Origin: Polaromonas sp.
GTDB lineage: Bacteria; Pseudomonadota; Gammaproteobacteria; Burkholderiales; Burkholderiaceae_C
Direction of reading: 5' to 3'
Assembly (NCBI GenBank): GCA_030655515.1
Contig: JAURVI010000017.1
Span: forward strand, 1 to 41,051
DNA length: 41,051 nucleotides
How positions within the stretch are numbered: position 1 is the stretch's first letter; each line of letters begins with the position of its first letter. The notes beneath the pieces are model-generated. The model saw only the letters and a program-made list of their open reading frames with translations, had not been told where the DNA came from and made no database searches. The translations under genes were made by a program, and so were the position numbers. Below, piece by piece: positions 8,743-16,681 of this stretch.

Positions 8743-9893
8743 AAACCATTCGCCGCCTGATTTATGGCGAAATACTGGCCGCCATCGCTTTTGTGGCCAC
8801 CGGTTTTCTGGCGCTGTTTTTCTTTTTTGACCTGGTTGACGAGCTGCAATACCTGGGCAGGAACGCCGCCGGAGCGCTGAGTTCGGACGCCAACACCTAC
8901 CAGCTCCGGCACGCGCTTCTGTATGTCGCGCTGCTGATCCCCAGCCACCTGTACGAACTCGTGCCCATCTCCGTGCTGATCGGCACCATCTTTGTGATGG
9001 CACGGCTGGCGCAAAGTTCAGAGTACACCATTTTGCGCACCAGCGGCCTGGATCCCTGGCGCGCACTGAGGCTGCTGCTGGCGCTCGGTGCGATTTTTGT
9101 CATCTTGTGCTTTGCGGTCGGCGACTACCTGGCCCCTGCCGCCGACCGCAGCGCCCAGCTCCTCAAAGCCCGCTACCAAGGCCGCATCACCATCGGGCAG
9201 ACGGGGGCCTGGCTCAAGGAAAAGCAGGCCTACAACAGCTACGTCGTCAACGTCGGCGCGCTGTCCTCCGACAGCGAGATGCAGGGCGTGCGCATTTTCG
9301 AGTTCGACAACAAAGGGCTGCTGGTCTCCATTACCCAGTCGCCACTCGCCAGATTCGCGCCTGATGACTCGTGGCTGCTCGAAAGCGGTAGCCGCACCGA
9401 GTTCACCGTGAAGGCGGGGCAAGCCTCAGGCGCCGATCAAGGCAGGGATTCCGCCAAAATCGCCATCAACAAGATCGAGCGCTTTCGCTGGCCCACCGGG
9501 ATCAGCGCGGAGATGGTCTCGGTCGCGGTGCTCAAGCCGGAGCGAATGAGCACGATCGACCTGTTTACCTACATCCGCCATCTGAACGCCAACGGCCAGA
9601 CCGCCCAGCGTTACGAGATCGAATTCTGGAAAAAAGTGTTCTACCCGCTCAGTTGCCTGGTGATGGTGGTTCTCGCCCTGCCCTTTGCCTACCTGCACTT
9701 TCGCAGCGGCGGCATCGCCGGTTATGTGTTTGGCGGCGTGATGATCGGCATCAGCTTCTTTTTGCTCAACAACGTCTTTGGCTACATCGGCAACCTGCAA
9801 AATTGGCAGCCCTGGCTGGCGGCGGCCACGCCCGGGCTGCTGTACATGGCGGTCTCTCTCGCTGCTTTTGGCTGGCTGGTGTTGAGGCACTGA
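8739..9893 (+). CDS. lptG: LPS export ABC transporter permease LptG
   Basis: A 384-residue partner of LptF with the same layout: membrane helices at the N-terminus (MKTIRRLIYGEILAAIAFVA), a periplasmic domain, then C-terminal helices including PLSCLVMVVLALPFAYLHFR. The cytoplasmic coupling segment SSEYTILRTSGLDPWR, family-typical, contacts the LptB ATPase. It starts inside the lptF stop codon. No lptB, lptC or lptA is present in the window, as is usual because those genes lie elsewhere. Confidence 0.94.
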   Translation: MKTIRRLIYGEILAAIAFVATGFLALFFFFDLVDELQYLGRNAAGALSSDANTYQLRHALLYVALLIPSHLYELVPISVLIGTIFVMARLAQSSEYTILRTSGLDPWRALRLLLALGAIFVILCFAVGDYLAPAADRSAQLLKARYQGRITIGQTGAWLKEKQAYNSYVVNVGALSSDSEMQGVRIFEFDNKGLLVSITQSPLARFAPDDSWLLESGSRTEFTVKAGQASGADQGRDSAKIAINKIERFRWPTGISAEMVSVAVLKPERMSTIDLFTYIRHLNANGQTAQRYEIEFWKKVFYPLSCLVMVVLALPFAYLHFRSGGIAGYVFGGVMIGISFFLLNNVFGYIGNLQNWQPWLAAATPGLLYMAVSLAAFGWLVLRH

Positions 9894-9895
9894 GG

Positions 9896-10255
9896 ATGAA
9901 GCTCGGAATTATTTTGCTGGCCCACGGCTCGCGCGACCCCTTGTGGCGCCTGCCCATCGAGGCGGTGGCCGACGCGATCCGTGCGCGTGACCCCGAGGCG
10001 CTGGTCTGCTGCGCCTACCTGGAGATGTGCAGTCCGGACCCGGCCCAGGCCGCTGCTGATCTGATAGCTTCCGGCGCCCGCCGGATAAGAGCTTTCCCCC
10101 TGTTTCTCGGTGTCGGCAAACACGCCCGCGAAGATTTTCCGCAACTGGTGGCGCAGCTCCGGGCTCAGCACCCTGCCGTGCCGGTGGAGCTGATGCCAAC
10201 GGCTGGCGAACACCCGCGGCTGACCGCGCTGATGGCCGATATCGCCCTGTCCTGA
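9896..10255 (+). CDS. cbiX: Sirohydrochlorin chelatase, short single-domain CbiX/SirB type
   Basis: A 119-residue protein starting MKLGIILLAHGSRDPLWRLP. The AHGSRDP motif carries the catalytic His of the CbiX/SirB chelatases. A second family segment is ASGARRIRAFPLFLGVGKHAREDFP. The short form has one chelatase domain and works as a homodimer, inserting Fe or Co into sirohydrochlorin. It starts 2 nt after the lptG stop with GAGG inside the lptG end, so it rides on that operon. Siroheme is the cofactor of the sulfite reductase at 24.6 kb, and a CysB-type regulator follows directly, so iron insertion for siroheme is the likelier role. Confidence 0.88.
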   Translation: MKLGIILLAHGSRDPLWRLPIEAVADAIRARDPEALVCCAYLEMCSPDPAQAAADLIASGARRIRAFPLFLGVGKHAREDFPQLVAQLRAQHPAVPVELMPTAGEHPRLTALMADIALS

Positions 10256-10301
10256 AGGCAACGGCCACCGGTCATTTCCCGGCCTTTGCCGCATTTCTTT
10301 A

Positions 10302-10336
10302 GGCTAAAACAGGCATAATAAATCGACTAATTAGCC
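10302..10336. promoter_or_regulatory. AT-rich control region of the cysB-type gene with inverted repeat
   Basis: GGCTAA (10302-10307) and TTAGCC (10331-10336) form an inverted repeat around an AT-rich core containing CATAATAA (a possible -10) and the palindrome CTAATTAG (10327-10334). It lies just before the LysR-type gene at 10347. LysR-type regulators often bind such sites in their own promoters, so autoregulation is plausible but unproven. Confidence 0.35.
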
Positions 10337-10346
10337 ATAATCAGGT

Positions 10347-11291
10347 ATGAATCTTCATCAATTCCGCTTCGTCCAGGAAGCCGTCCGGCGCAAGCTGAAC
10401 CTCACCGAAACCGCGCGCGCGCTGCACACCTCCCAACCGGGCGTGTCCAAGGCCATCATTGAACTGGAAGAAGAACTGGGCGTTGAAATTTTTGCCCGCC
10501 ACGGCAAGCGCCTCAAACGCGTGACCGAACCGGGCGAGCATGTGCTCAAAAGCATAGAGCTGATCATGCGCGAAGTCGGCAACCTGCGGCGCATCGGCGA
10601 GCAGTTCTCAAAGCAGGACAGCGGCACCCTGTTGATCGCCACCACCCACACCCAGGCCAGGTACGTGCTGCCGCAACCGGTGGCCAGGCTGCGCGAAGCG
10701 TTTCCGAAAGTCAACGTCAGCCTGCACCAGGGCTCGCCCGATCAGGTCGCGCGCATGCTGATCGACGAAGTGGCTGAAATCGGCATTGCCACCGAATCGC
10801 TGGCGCAGTACGAAGAGCTGGTCACGCTGCCCTGCTACGAGTGGCAGCACATGCTGGTGATGCCGCTGGACCACCCGCTGGCCAAGCAGGAACACATCAC
10901 ACTGGAAGACCTGGCGCTGCAGCCCCTGATCACTTACCACCCGTCCTTTACCGGGCGCACCAAGGTTGACCAGGCCTTCGCGGCCAAACACCTGCACCCG
11001 CGCATCGCGCTCGAAGCCATCGACTCCGACGTGATCAAGACCTATGTACGCCTGGGCTTGGGTCTAGGCATCGTGGCCGAAATGGCGCTCAAGGACGACG
11101 GCACCAACAGCGATCTGGTGGCCCGGCCGGCCGGCGCGCTGTTCGGCGTGAACGTCGCGCGCGTGGCCTTCAAGCGCAGCGCCTACCTGCGCAATTTTGT
11201 CTACAAGTTTGCCGAACTGCTCAGCGACAAACTCGACCGCACCGCGATCACCCAGGCCATGAGCGGCCACCACAACGACCACGAGCGCTAA
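10347..11291 (+). CDS. cysB: CysB-type LysR family transcriptional regulator
   Basis: A 314-residue LysR protein with the N-terminal helix-turn-helix typical of the CysB/Cbl subgroup (MNLHQFRFVQEAVRRKLNLT; LHTSQPGVSKAIIELEEELG; FARHGKRLKRVTEPG). An effector domain follows at about residues 90-300 (TTHTQARYVLPQPVARL; YHPSFTGRTKVDQAF, segments expected to contact O-acetylserine or sulfate). CysB activates sulfate assimilation genes when sulfur is limiting, and such genes lie at 23.8-31.5 kb. It could also be a Cbl/Ssu-type paralogue; the sequence alone does not separate these. The 7-nt gap to the aminotransferase gene suggests cotranscription. Confidence 0.87.
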   Translation: MNLHQFRFVQEAVRRKLNLTETARALHTSQPGVSKAIIELEEELGVEIFARHGKRLKRVTEPGEHVLKSIELIMREVGNLRRIGEQFSKQDSGTLLIATTHTQARYVLPQPVARLREAFPKVNVSLHQGSPDQVARMLIDEVAEIGIATESLAQYEELVTLPCYEWQHMLVMPLDHPLAKQEHITLEDLALQPLITYHPSFTGRTKVDQAFAAKHLHPRIALEAIDSDVIKTYVRLGLGLGIVAEMALKDDGTNSDLVARPAGALFGVNVARVAFKRSAYLRNFVYKFAELLSDKLDRTAITQAMSGHHNDHER

Positions 11292-11298
11292 GCCCGCC

Positions 11299-12471
11299 AT
11301 GACTGTTCGCGAACACACGCCCACGCTGCACAGCAAGCTGCCCGCCGTGGGCACCACCATTTTCACCGTGATGTCGGCGCTGGCGCTCGAGAAAAATGCG
11401 GTCAACCTCGGCCAGGGTTTCCCGGACTTTGATTGCGACCCGCGGTTGATCGGCGCCGTCACCGACGCGATGACCCGGGGCCTGAACCAGTACCCACCGA
11501 TGACCGGCGTGCCGGTGCTGCGCGAAGCGATTGCGGCCAAGCTGCAGCAGTTGCATGGCCGGACCTATGACGCGAACAGCGAAATCACCGTCACGGCCGG
11601 CGCGACGCAGGCCATCATCACCGCGATTCTGGCCATCGTCCACCCCGGCGATGAAGTCATCGTGCTGGAGCCCTGCTACGACAGTTATGTGCCCAACATC
11701 GAGCTGGCCGGCGGTGTTGCCGTTCGGGTTCCCTTGACGCCCGGCAGTTTCAGGCCGGACTTCGACAAAATCTCCAGCGCCATCACCGCCAGAACCCGCG
11801 CCATCATCGTCAACTCGCCGCACAACCCCAGCGCCACCGTCTGGACGCGCGAAGACATGCTGCGCCTGCAGGAAATCCTGGCGCCCACCGACGCGCTGCT
11901 GATCAGCGACGAGGTGTATGAACACATGGTGTTCGACGCTGAGCAAGGCCGGGAGCACCAGAGCGCCGCACGTTTTCCCGGCCTGGCGGCGCGCGCCTTC
12001 ATCGTCAGCAGCTTCGGAAAAACCTACCACGTGACGGGCTGGAAGGTCGGTTATGTCGCCGCACCGGCTTCGCTGACCGCCGAGTTCCGCAAGGTCCACC
12101 AGTTCAATGTGTTCACCGTCAACACGCCGGTTCAGTATGGGCTGGCAAGCTACATGCTTGACGCGCGCCCCTACCTGGACCTGCCGGCGTTTTACCAGCG
12201 CAAGCGCGACCTGTTTCGCGCGGGGCTGGCCAAAACCCGCTTCAAACTGCTGCCCAGCGAGGGCAGCTACTTCCAGTGCGTGGACATTTCAGAAGTCAGC
12301 GACCTGGGCGAAGCCGACTTCTGCCAATGGCTGACCACGGAGATCGGTGTCGCCGCCATTCCCCTGTCGGCTTTTTACGGCAACGGCCTTGACCAGCGCG
12401 TCGTGCGGTTTTGTTTTGCCAAGAAGGACGAAACACTCAACATGGCGCTGGAGCGGCTGGCGAAGCTTTGA
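11299..12471 (+). CDS. Methionine-type aminotransferase (YbdL/KAT-like, fold type I PLP)
   Basis: A 390-residue class I/II aminotransferase. Signatures are NLGQGFPDFDCDP near residue 35, NQYPPMTGVPVLREAI, the PLP contact segment IIVNSPHNPSATVW, SDEVYEHMVF, and the Schiff-base lysine in SSFGKTYHVTGWKVGY. The GQGFPDF and PPMTG patterns point to the YbdL/kynurenine aminotransferase group, which transaminates methionine and aromatic amino acids. Its place 7 nt after the cysB-type gene fits a role in sulfur amino acid metabolism, such as recycling 4-methylthio-2-oxobutyrate to methionine. That substrate is an inference. Confidence 0.87.
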   Translation: MTVREHTPTLHSKLPAVGTTIFTVMSALALEKNAVNLGQGFPDFDCDPRLIGAVTDAMTRGLNQYPPMTGVPVLREAIAAKLQQLHGRTYDANSEITVTAGATQAIITAILAIVHPGDEVIVLEPCYDSYVPNIELAGGVAVRVPLTPGSFRPDFDKISSAITARTRAIIVNSPHNPSATVWTREDMLRLQEILAPTDALLISDEVYEHMVFDAEQGREHQSAARFPGLAARAFIVSSFGKTYHVTGWKVGYVAAPASLTAEFRKVHQFNVFTVNTPVQYGLASYMLDARPYLDLPAFYQRKRDLFRAGLAKTRFKLLPSEGSYFQCVDISEVSDLGEADFCQWLTTEIGVAAIPLSAFYGNGLDQRVVRFCFAKKDETLNMALERLAKL

Positions 12472-12488
12472 GCGTCTTCTTTGAGCTC

Positions 12489-12507
12489 GCTGCGAAATCT
12501 TCGCAGC
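12489..12507. other. Hairpin between convergent aminotransferase and hrpA genes
   Basis: GCTGCGAA-ATC-TTCGCAGC is a perfect 8-bp stem with a 3-nt loop, sitting in the 39-nt gap between two convergent stop codons. There is no T tract on either side, so it is not a standard intrinsic terminator, though it may protect 3' ends of both transcripts. Confidence 0.5.
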
Positions 12508-12510
12508 CTC

Positions 12511-15500
12511 TCAGCTATTCACCTGAGCCCACAGCTTGTCCAGCCGCTTGACACTCACCGGCTGCGGCGTGCGCAGTTCCTGCGCGAAAAAGCTCACGCG
12601 CAACTCCTCCAACAGCCAACGCAGCTCCTGCAAGCGCGCGTCAAGCGCGCCTTTGCGTTCCGCGACCAGTCGCCAATAGCGCTGCTCCTGCGGCCGCAGC
12701 TCGGCCAGGCGGGCCGCATCACGCGCCGGGTCGGCCCGCCACTTCTCCAGCCGCAGGGTGATGGCTTTGAGGTAACGCGCAAAGTGCTGCAACTGCGGGT
12801 ACGGCGTGGTCGTCAAAAAGCGCTTGTGTACCAGGCGCTGTAGTTGCTGGGCCGCGTCAAGCGCCGCTTCGGTGGCGGTTTTCGTGTCCTTGATCTTGCG
12901 CTGGGCCGCGGCAAATTCGACCAGAATGCCGCCAGCCAGCCGCGCGACTTCGCTGGCAATCAGGCTCAGGCGCCCACGCCCGTCATCCACCCGCTTTTTG
13001 AAGTCGGCTTCGGTGGTCGGCAGCAGCTCCTGCAGGAAGGCCCGGTCCAGCGCCACTTCAATGATCTGCTCGCGCAGCTCTTCCAGCGTGCCGCCGCCTG
13101 AGTTGTCCGGAGCGCGTCCGACCAGCATGTAGGCGGTAGCCATTTTCTGCAGGTCGGGCAGGTTTTTTTCGAGGTACTTCAGCGCATCCTTGATTTGCAG
13201 CGAAAACAGCCGGCGCAAGCCGGCCCGGTGTTTGGCGGCGGCCACATCAGGCTCGTCGAACACTTCGATGGTTACCGCATCGCCCAAATCAATCAGCGCG
13301 GGGAAACCGATCAGCGTTTGTTTGCCCTTGCTGATTTCCATCAGTTCGGGCAGTTCGCCAAAGCTCCAGCTCGTGTAGCGCTCCGGCGTCCTGACGGGCA
13401 CAGCCTTCTGCTGACTCGCTGTGTTTTCAGGAGCTGTCTGCGACCGCCCCTTCTGGGCTGAAGACCTGTTTGATTCTGAATCTTCGGCCGCACCCGGGGT
13501 TTCAGGCGCGAGCCGCGTCTTCAAACCGGCCAGCGCCTGGAAAGCGCCGCGTGCCTGCGCGCCCAACTCGCCCTTGAGCGCGCCGAGGTTGCGGCCCGTG
13601 CCCAACTGACGACCGTGCTCGTCGATGACGCGGAAGTTCATGAACAGGTGCGGCGGCAACATGTCCAGCTTCATGTCGGCGCGTTTGATGTCCAGCGAGG
13701 TCGCATCACGCACCCGCTTGAGCACGGCGTCCGTCAGCGAGCCGGCGCCAAATTTTTCCGGCTGCAGCAGCTCGGCCGCCATGCGCGCAGCCGTCTCCGG
13801 CAAGGGCACCAGGCGTGAGCGCGGCCGCTGGTGCAGGGTCTTGATCAGCGCCTGAATCTTGTCCTTGAGCATGCCGGGCACCAGCCACTCGCAGCGCTCT
13901 TCATTGACCTGGTTCAGCGCGAACAGCGGCACATCGACCGTCACGCCGTCTTTGGCGTCGCCCGGCTCGTGCAGATAGGTCGCCAGGCAGTCCACGCCGC
14001 CCAGGCGCAGGGTTTTCGGGAAAGACTGCGTGGTGATGCCGGCCGCCTCGTGGCGCATCAGTTCCTCGCGGCTCAGCAGCAGCAGCCTGGGCTGCTTTTT
14101 GACCTCGTCCTTATACCAGTGCTCGCAGCCAGCGCCGGTGCAGATATCGGCGGGCAACTGCTGGTCGTAAAAGGCGTAGATCAGTTCCTCATCGACCAGC
14201 ACGTCCTGGCGCCGCGCCTTGTGCTCCAGATCCTGGACCTGCTCGATCAGCTTGAGGTTGGCCGCGAGGAAAGGCAGTTGGGTGTCCCAGTTGCCGGCAA
14301 CCAGCGCCTCGCGGATGAAAATCTCGCGCGCCGTCGCCGGATCGACGCGGCCGAAGTTGACGCGCCTGCCGTTGTAGATGACCAGGCCGTACAAGGTGGC
14401 GCGCTCCAGCGCGGTCACCTGGGCGGCCTTCTTTTCCCAGTGGGGGTCGAGAAGCTGCTTCTTCAGAAGATGGCCAGCCACCTGCTCCACCCACTGCGGC
14501 TCGATGTTGGCGATGCCGCGGCCAAACAGGCGCGTGGTTTCCACCAGCTCGGCCGCCACGATCCAGCGCCCCGGCTTTTTGCTCAGCCGGGCGCCCGGAT
14601 GCCGGTAAAACTTGATGCCGCGCGCGCCCAGGTACCAGTCGTCTTCCTCGCTTTTGATGCCCAGGTTGCCCAGCAGACCACACAGCATGGATAAATGCAG
14701 TTGCTCGTAGCTTGCGGTTTTCTCATTGAGCTTCCAGCCCTGCTCACCGACCACGCTGTGCAACTGCGAATGAATATCGCGCCATTCGCGCACACGGCGG
14801 ATGTTGATGTAGTTGTCGCGCAGCAGGTTTTCGTACTGGCGGTTCGAGAGCTTGTGCTCGGCGTCGTGGCCGCCACGACTGTCACCCAGCCACTTCCACA
14901 GCTTCAAATAGCCGCTGAACTCGCTTTTCTCGTCGTCAAACCTGGCATGTGCCTGGTCGGCCTGGGCCTGCTTGTCCATGGGCCGGTCGCGCACGTCCTG
15001 CACGCTGAGCGCACTGGCAATCACCAGCACCTCGTCGAGCGCCTGCCGCTCTTTGGCTTCCAGGATCATGCGGCCCACGCACGGGTCCAGCGGCAGCCTG
15101 GCGAGGTTGCGGCCCACGGGCGTCAGTTCGTTGTCATCGTCCACCGCACCCAGCTCGGCCAGCAACTGGTAGCCGTCGGCAATGGCCCGGCCCTGGGGCG
15201 GCTCGATGAAGGCAAAACTTTCGATGGTGCCCAGGTGCAGCGCCTTCATGCGCAGAATCACCGCCGCCAGCGAGCTGCGTAAAATTTCGGGGTCGGTAAA
15301 ACGCGGCCGGCCCAGGAAATCGGGCTCGTCGTACAGGCGAATGCAAATGCCGTCGGCCACGCGGCCGCAACGCCCGGCGCGCTGGTTCGCCGCGGCCTGC
15401 GAGATCGGCTCGACCATCAGTTGCTCGACCTTGTTGCGAAAGCTGTAACGCTTGACGCGCGCCGTGCCGGCGTCGATCACATAGCGGATGCCCGGCACCG

Positions 15501-16596
15501 TCAGCGAGGTCTCGGCCACGTTGGTGGCCAGCACGATGCGCCGGCCGGTGTGGCCGTCAAAAATTCGGTCCTGTTCGGACTGGGAGAGGCGCGCAAACAG
15601 CGGCAGCACCTCGGCATTGCGAAACAGCGGCTGATGCGCCAGGTGTTTGCGCAGATGGTCGGCCGCTTCGCGAATCTCGCGCTCACCGGGCAAAAAGACC
15701 AGAATGTCGCCCGCGCTGTGCGGATTGAGCCAGAGCTCGTCCACCGCATCCGCAATGGCATTGTTCAAGTCGTAGTCGCGCGACTCTTCATAAGGCCGCC
15801 AGCGTTGCTCCACCGGAAACATCCGGCCCGACACCATGATGACCGGCGCCGGAATTTTCTGCCCCCACGCTCCGCGCTGCGCGTCGTCGCTGCCCCCCGA
15901 GGGGGCGTCGCCCGGCTTGGGGCGGCCCGACGCCGGAATCTTTGGCCCCCACGCTCCGCGCTGCGCGTCGTCGCTGCCCCCCGAGGGGGCGTCGCCCGGC
16001 TTGGGGCGGCCCGACGCCGGGGCGGCTGAAGCAAAATAATCGGCAAAACGCTGCGCATCAATCGTGGCCGAGGTAATGACCACTTTCAGGTCAGGCCGGC
16101 GCGGCAGCAACTGGCGCAAATAGCCCAGCAAAAAGTCGATGTTCAGGCTGCGCTCGTGCGCTTCGTCGATGATGAGGGTGTCGTAGGCCAAGAGCTGCGG
16201 GTCGGTCTGCGTTTCGGCCAGCAAAATGCCGTCGGTCATCAGCTTGACCGAGGCATCGCGGCTCAGCCGGTCCTGAAAGCGGACCTTGTAGCCCACCACC
16301 TCGCCCAGCGGTGTTTTCAGCTCCTCGGCAATGCGCTTGGCCACGCTGGAGGCCGCAATGCGGCGCGGCTGAGTGTGGCCTATGAGCTTGCCGCGCTGGT
16401 CGGCCGGGTAGTTGAGCTTGCCGCGACCCATCGCCAACGCGATTTTGGGCAACTGCGTGGTTTTGCCCGAGCCGGTTTCACCGCAAACGATGATGACCTG
16501 ATGCGCCAGCATGGCCGCGGTGATGTCCTCGCGTTTTCCCGAGACGGGCAACGATTCCGGGAACTCGATGTGCAAAGGGGCGGACAAGGGTGGCAA
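12511..16596 (-). CDS. hrpA: ATP-dependent RNA helicase HrpA, with in-frame repeat insertions
   Basis: A 1361-residue DEAH-box helicase. Motifs: Walker A GETGSGKT (39-46), DEAH (144-147), SAT (176-178), then TNVAETSLTVPG and QRAGRCGRV of the second RecA domain. OB-fold and DUF3418-type C-terminal regions follow (SWSFGELPELMEISKGKQ and beyond). HrpA rescues or splits stalled ribosomes in E. coli. Between motif SAT and the conserved PVIMVSGRMFPVE there are two copies of a 28-residue unit (about 194-249, ASGRPKPGDAPSGGSDDAQR...), extra relative to the family and encoded by a tandem GC-rich repeat. A second non-family linker (SNRSSAQKGRSQTAPEN) lies near the C-terminal domain. Without the tandem the length would be about 1305, close to E. 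coli HrpA. The start is TTG 16596; no ATG fits, so it is uncertain. Confidence 0.93.
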   Translation of the reverse strand: MPPLSAPLHIEFPESLPVSGKREDITAAMLAHQVIIVCGETGSGKTTQLPKIALAMGRGKLNYPADQRGKLIGHTQPRRIAASSVAKRIAEELKTPLGEVVGYKVRFQDRLSRDASVKLMTDGILLAETQTDPQLLAYDTLIIDEAHERSLNIDFLLGYLRQLLPRRPDLKVVITSATIDAQRFADYFASAAPASGRPKPGDAPSGGSDDAQRGAWGPKIPASGRPKPGDAPSGGSDDAQRGAWGQKIPAPVIMVSGRMFPVEQRWRPYEESRDYDLNNAIADAVDELWLNPHSAGDILVFLPGEREIREAADHLRKHLAHQPLFRNAEVLPLFARLSQSEQDRIFDGHTGRRIVLATNVAETSLTVPGIRYVIDAGTARVKRYSFRNKVEQLMVEPISQAAANQRAGRCGRVADGICIRLYDEPDFLGRPRFTDPEILRSSLAAVILRMKALHLGTIESFAFIEPPQGRAIADGYQLLAELGAVDDDNELTPVGRNLARLPLDPCVGRMILEAKERQALDEVLVIASALSVQDVRDRPMDKQAQADQAHARFDDEKSEFSGYLKLWKWLGDSRGGHDAEHKLSNRQYENLLRDNYINIRRVREWRDIHSQLHSVVGEQGWKLNEKTASYEQLHLSMLCGLLGNLGIKSEEDDWYLGARGIKFYRHPGARLSKKPGRWIVAAELVETTRLFGRGIANIEPQWVEQVAGHLLKKQLLDPHWEKKAAQVTALERATLYGLVIYNGRRVNFGRVDPATAREIFIREALVAGNWDTQLPFLAANLKLIEQVQDLEHKARRQDVLVDEELIYAFYDQQLPADICTGAGCEHWYKDEVKKQPRLLLLSREELMRHEAAGITTQSFPKTLRLGGVDCLATYLHEPGDAKDGVTVDVPLFALNQVNEERCEWLVPGMLKDKIQALIKTLHQRPRSRLVPLPETAARMAAELLQPEKFGAGSLTDAVLKRVRDATSLDIKRADMKLDMLPPHLFMNFRVIDEHGRQLGTGRNLGALKGELGAQARGAFQALAGLKTRLAPETPGAAEDSESNRSSAQKGRSQTAPENTASQQKAVPVRTPERYTSWSFGELPELMEISKGKQTLIGFPALIDLGDAVTIEVFDEPDVAAAKHRAGLRRLFSLQIKDALKYLEKNLPDLQKMATAYMLVGRAPDNSGGGTLEELREQIIEVALDRAFLQELLPTTEADFKKRVDDGRGRLSLIASEVARLAGGILVEFAAAQRKIKDTKTATEAALDAAQQLQRLVHKRFLTTTPYPQLQHFARYLKAITLRLEKWRADPARDAARLAELRPQEQRYWRLVAERKGALDARLQELRWLLEELRVSFFAQELRTPQPVSVKRLDKLWAQVNS
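13424..13480. repeat. Degenerate dispersed repeat embedded in hrpA coding sequence
   Basis: The stretch reads TTTTCAGGAGCTGTCTGCG, then GGGCTGAAGACCTG, then TTTGATTCTGAA. It resembles, from memory, an intergenic repeat frequent in Comamonadaceae (AGCTG-TTGCGC-hairpin-GCGCT-GAGGCCTG-TTTGA). It stays in frame and encodes the linker residues around SNRSSAQKGRSQ of HrpA. Recognition rests on recall rather than a search. Confidence 0.4.
15847..16020. repeat. Tandem duplication of an 84-bp GC-rich repeat inside hrpA
   Basis: Unit 1 is 15847-15930, unit 2 is 15931-16014, and the six bases CGCCGG that begin each unit recur at 16015-16020. The copies differ only at a few bases near 15854-15862 (ATTTTCTGCC against ATCTTTGGCC). 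Each holds the palindrome GCCCCCCGAGGGGGC followed by GTCGCCCGGCTTGGGGCGGCCC. I recall this GC-rich element as a dispersed intergenic repeat in Comamonadaceae. The 84-bp length (28 codons) keeps the hrpA frame open. Confidence 0.9.
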
Positions 16597-16681
16597 CGAT
16601 AGGGAATTGGGTTTGCAGGTTCAGCTTTCGATTATCGGCGCTGCGGATGACGTCGGCACGACTGCCCCAAAATCCGTGACC

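Noticed and set aside
15847..16020. Possible CRISPR-like direct repeats
   Set aside because: Only two directly adjoining copies without spacers and within the hrpA frame; it is a tandem duplication.
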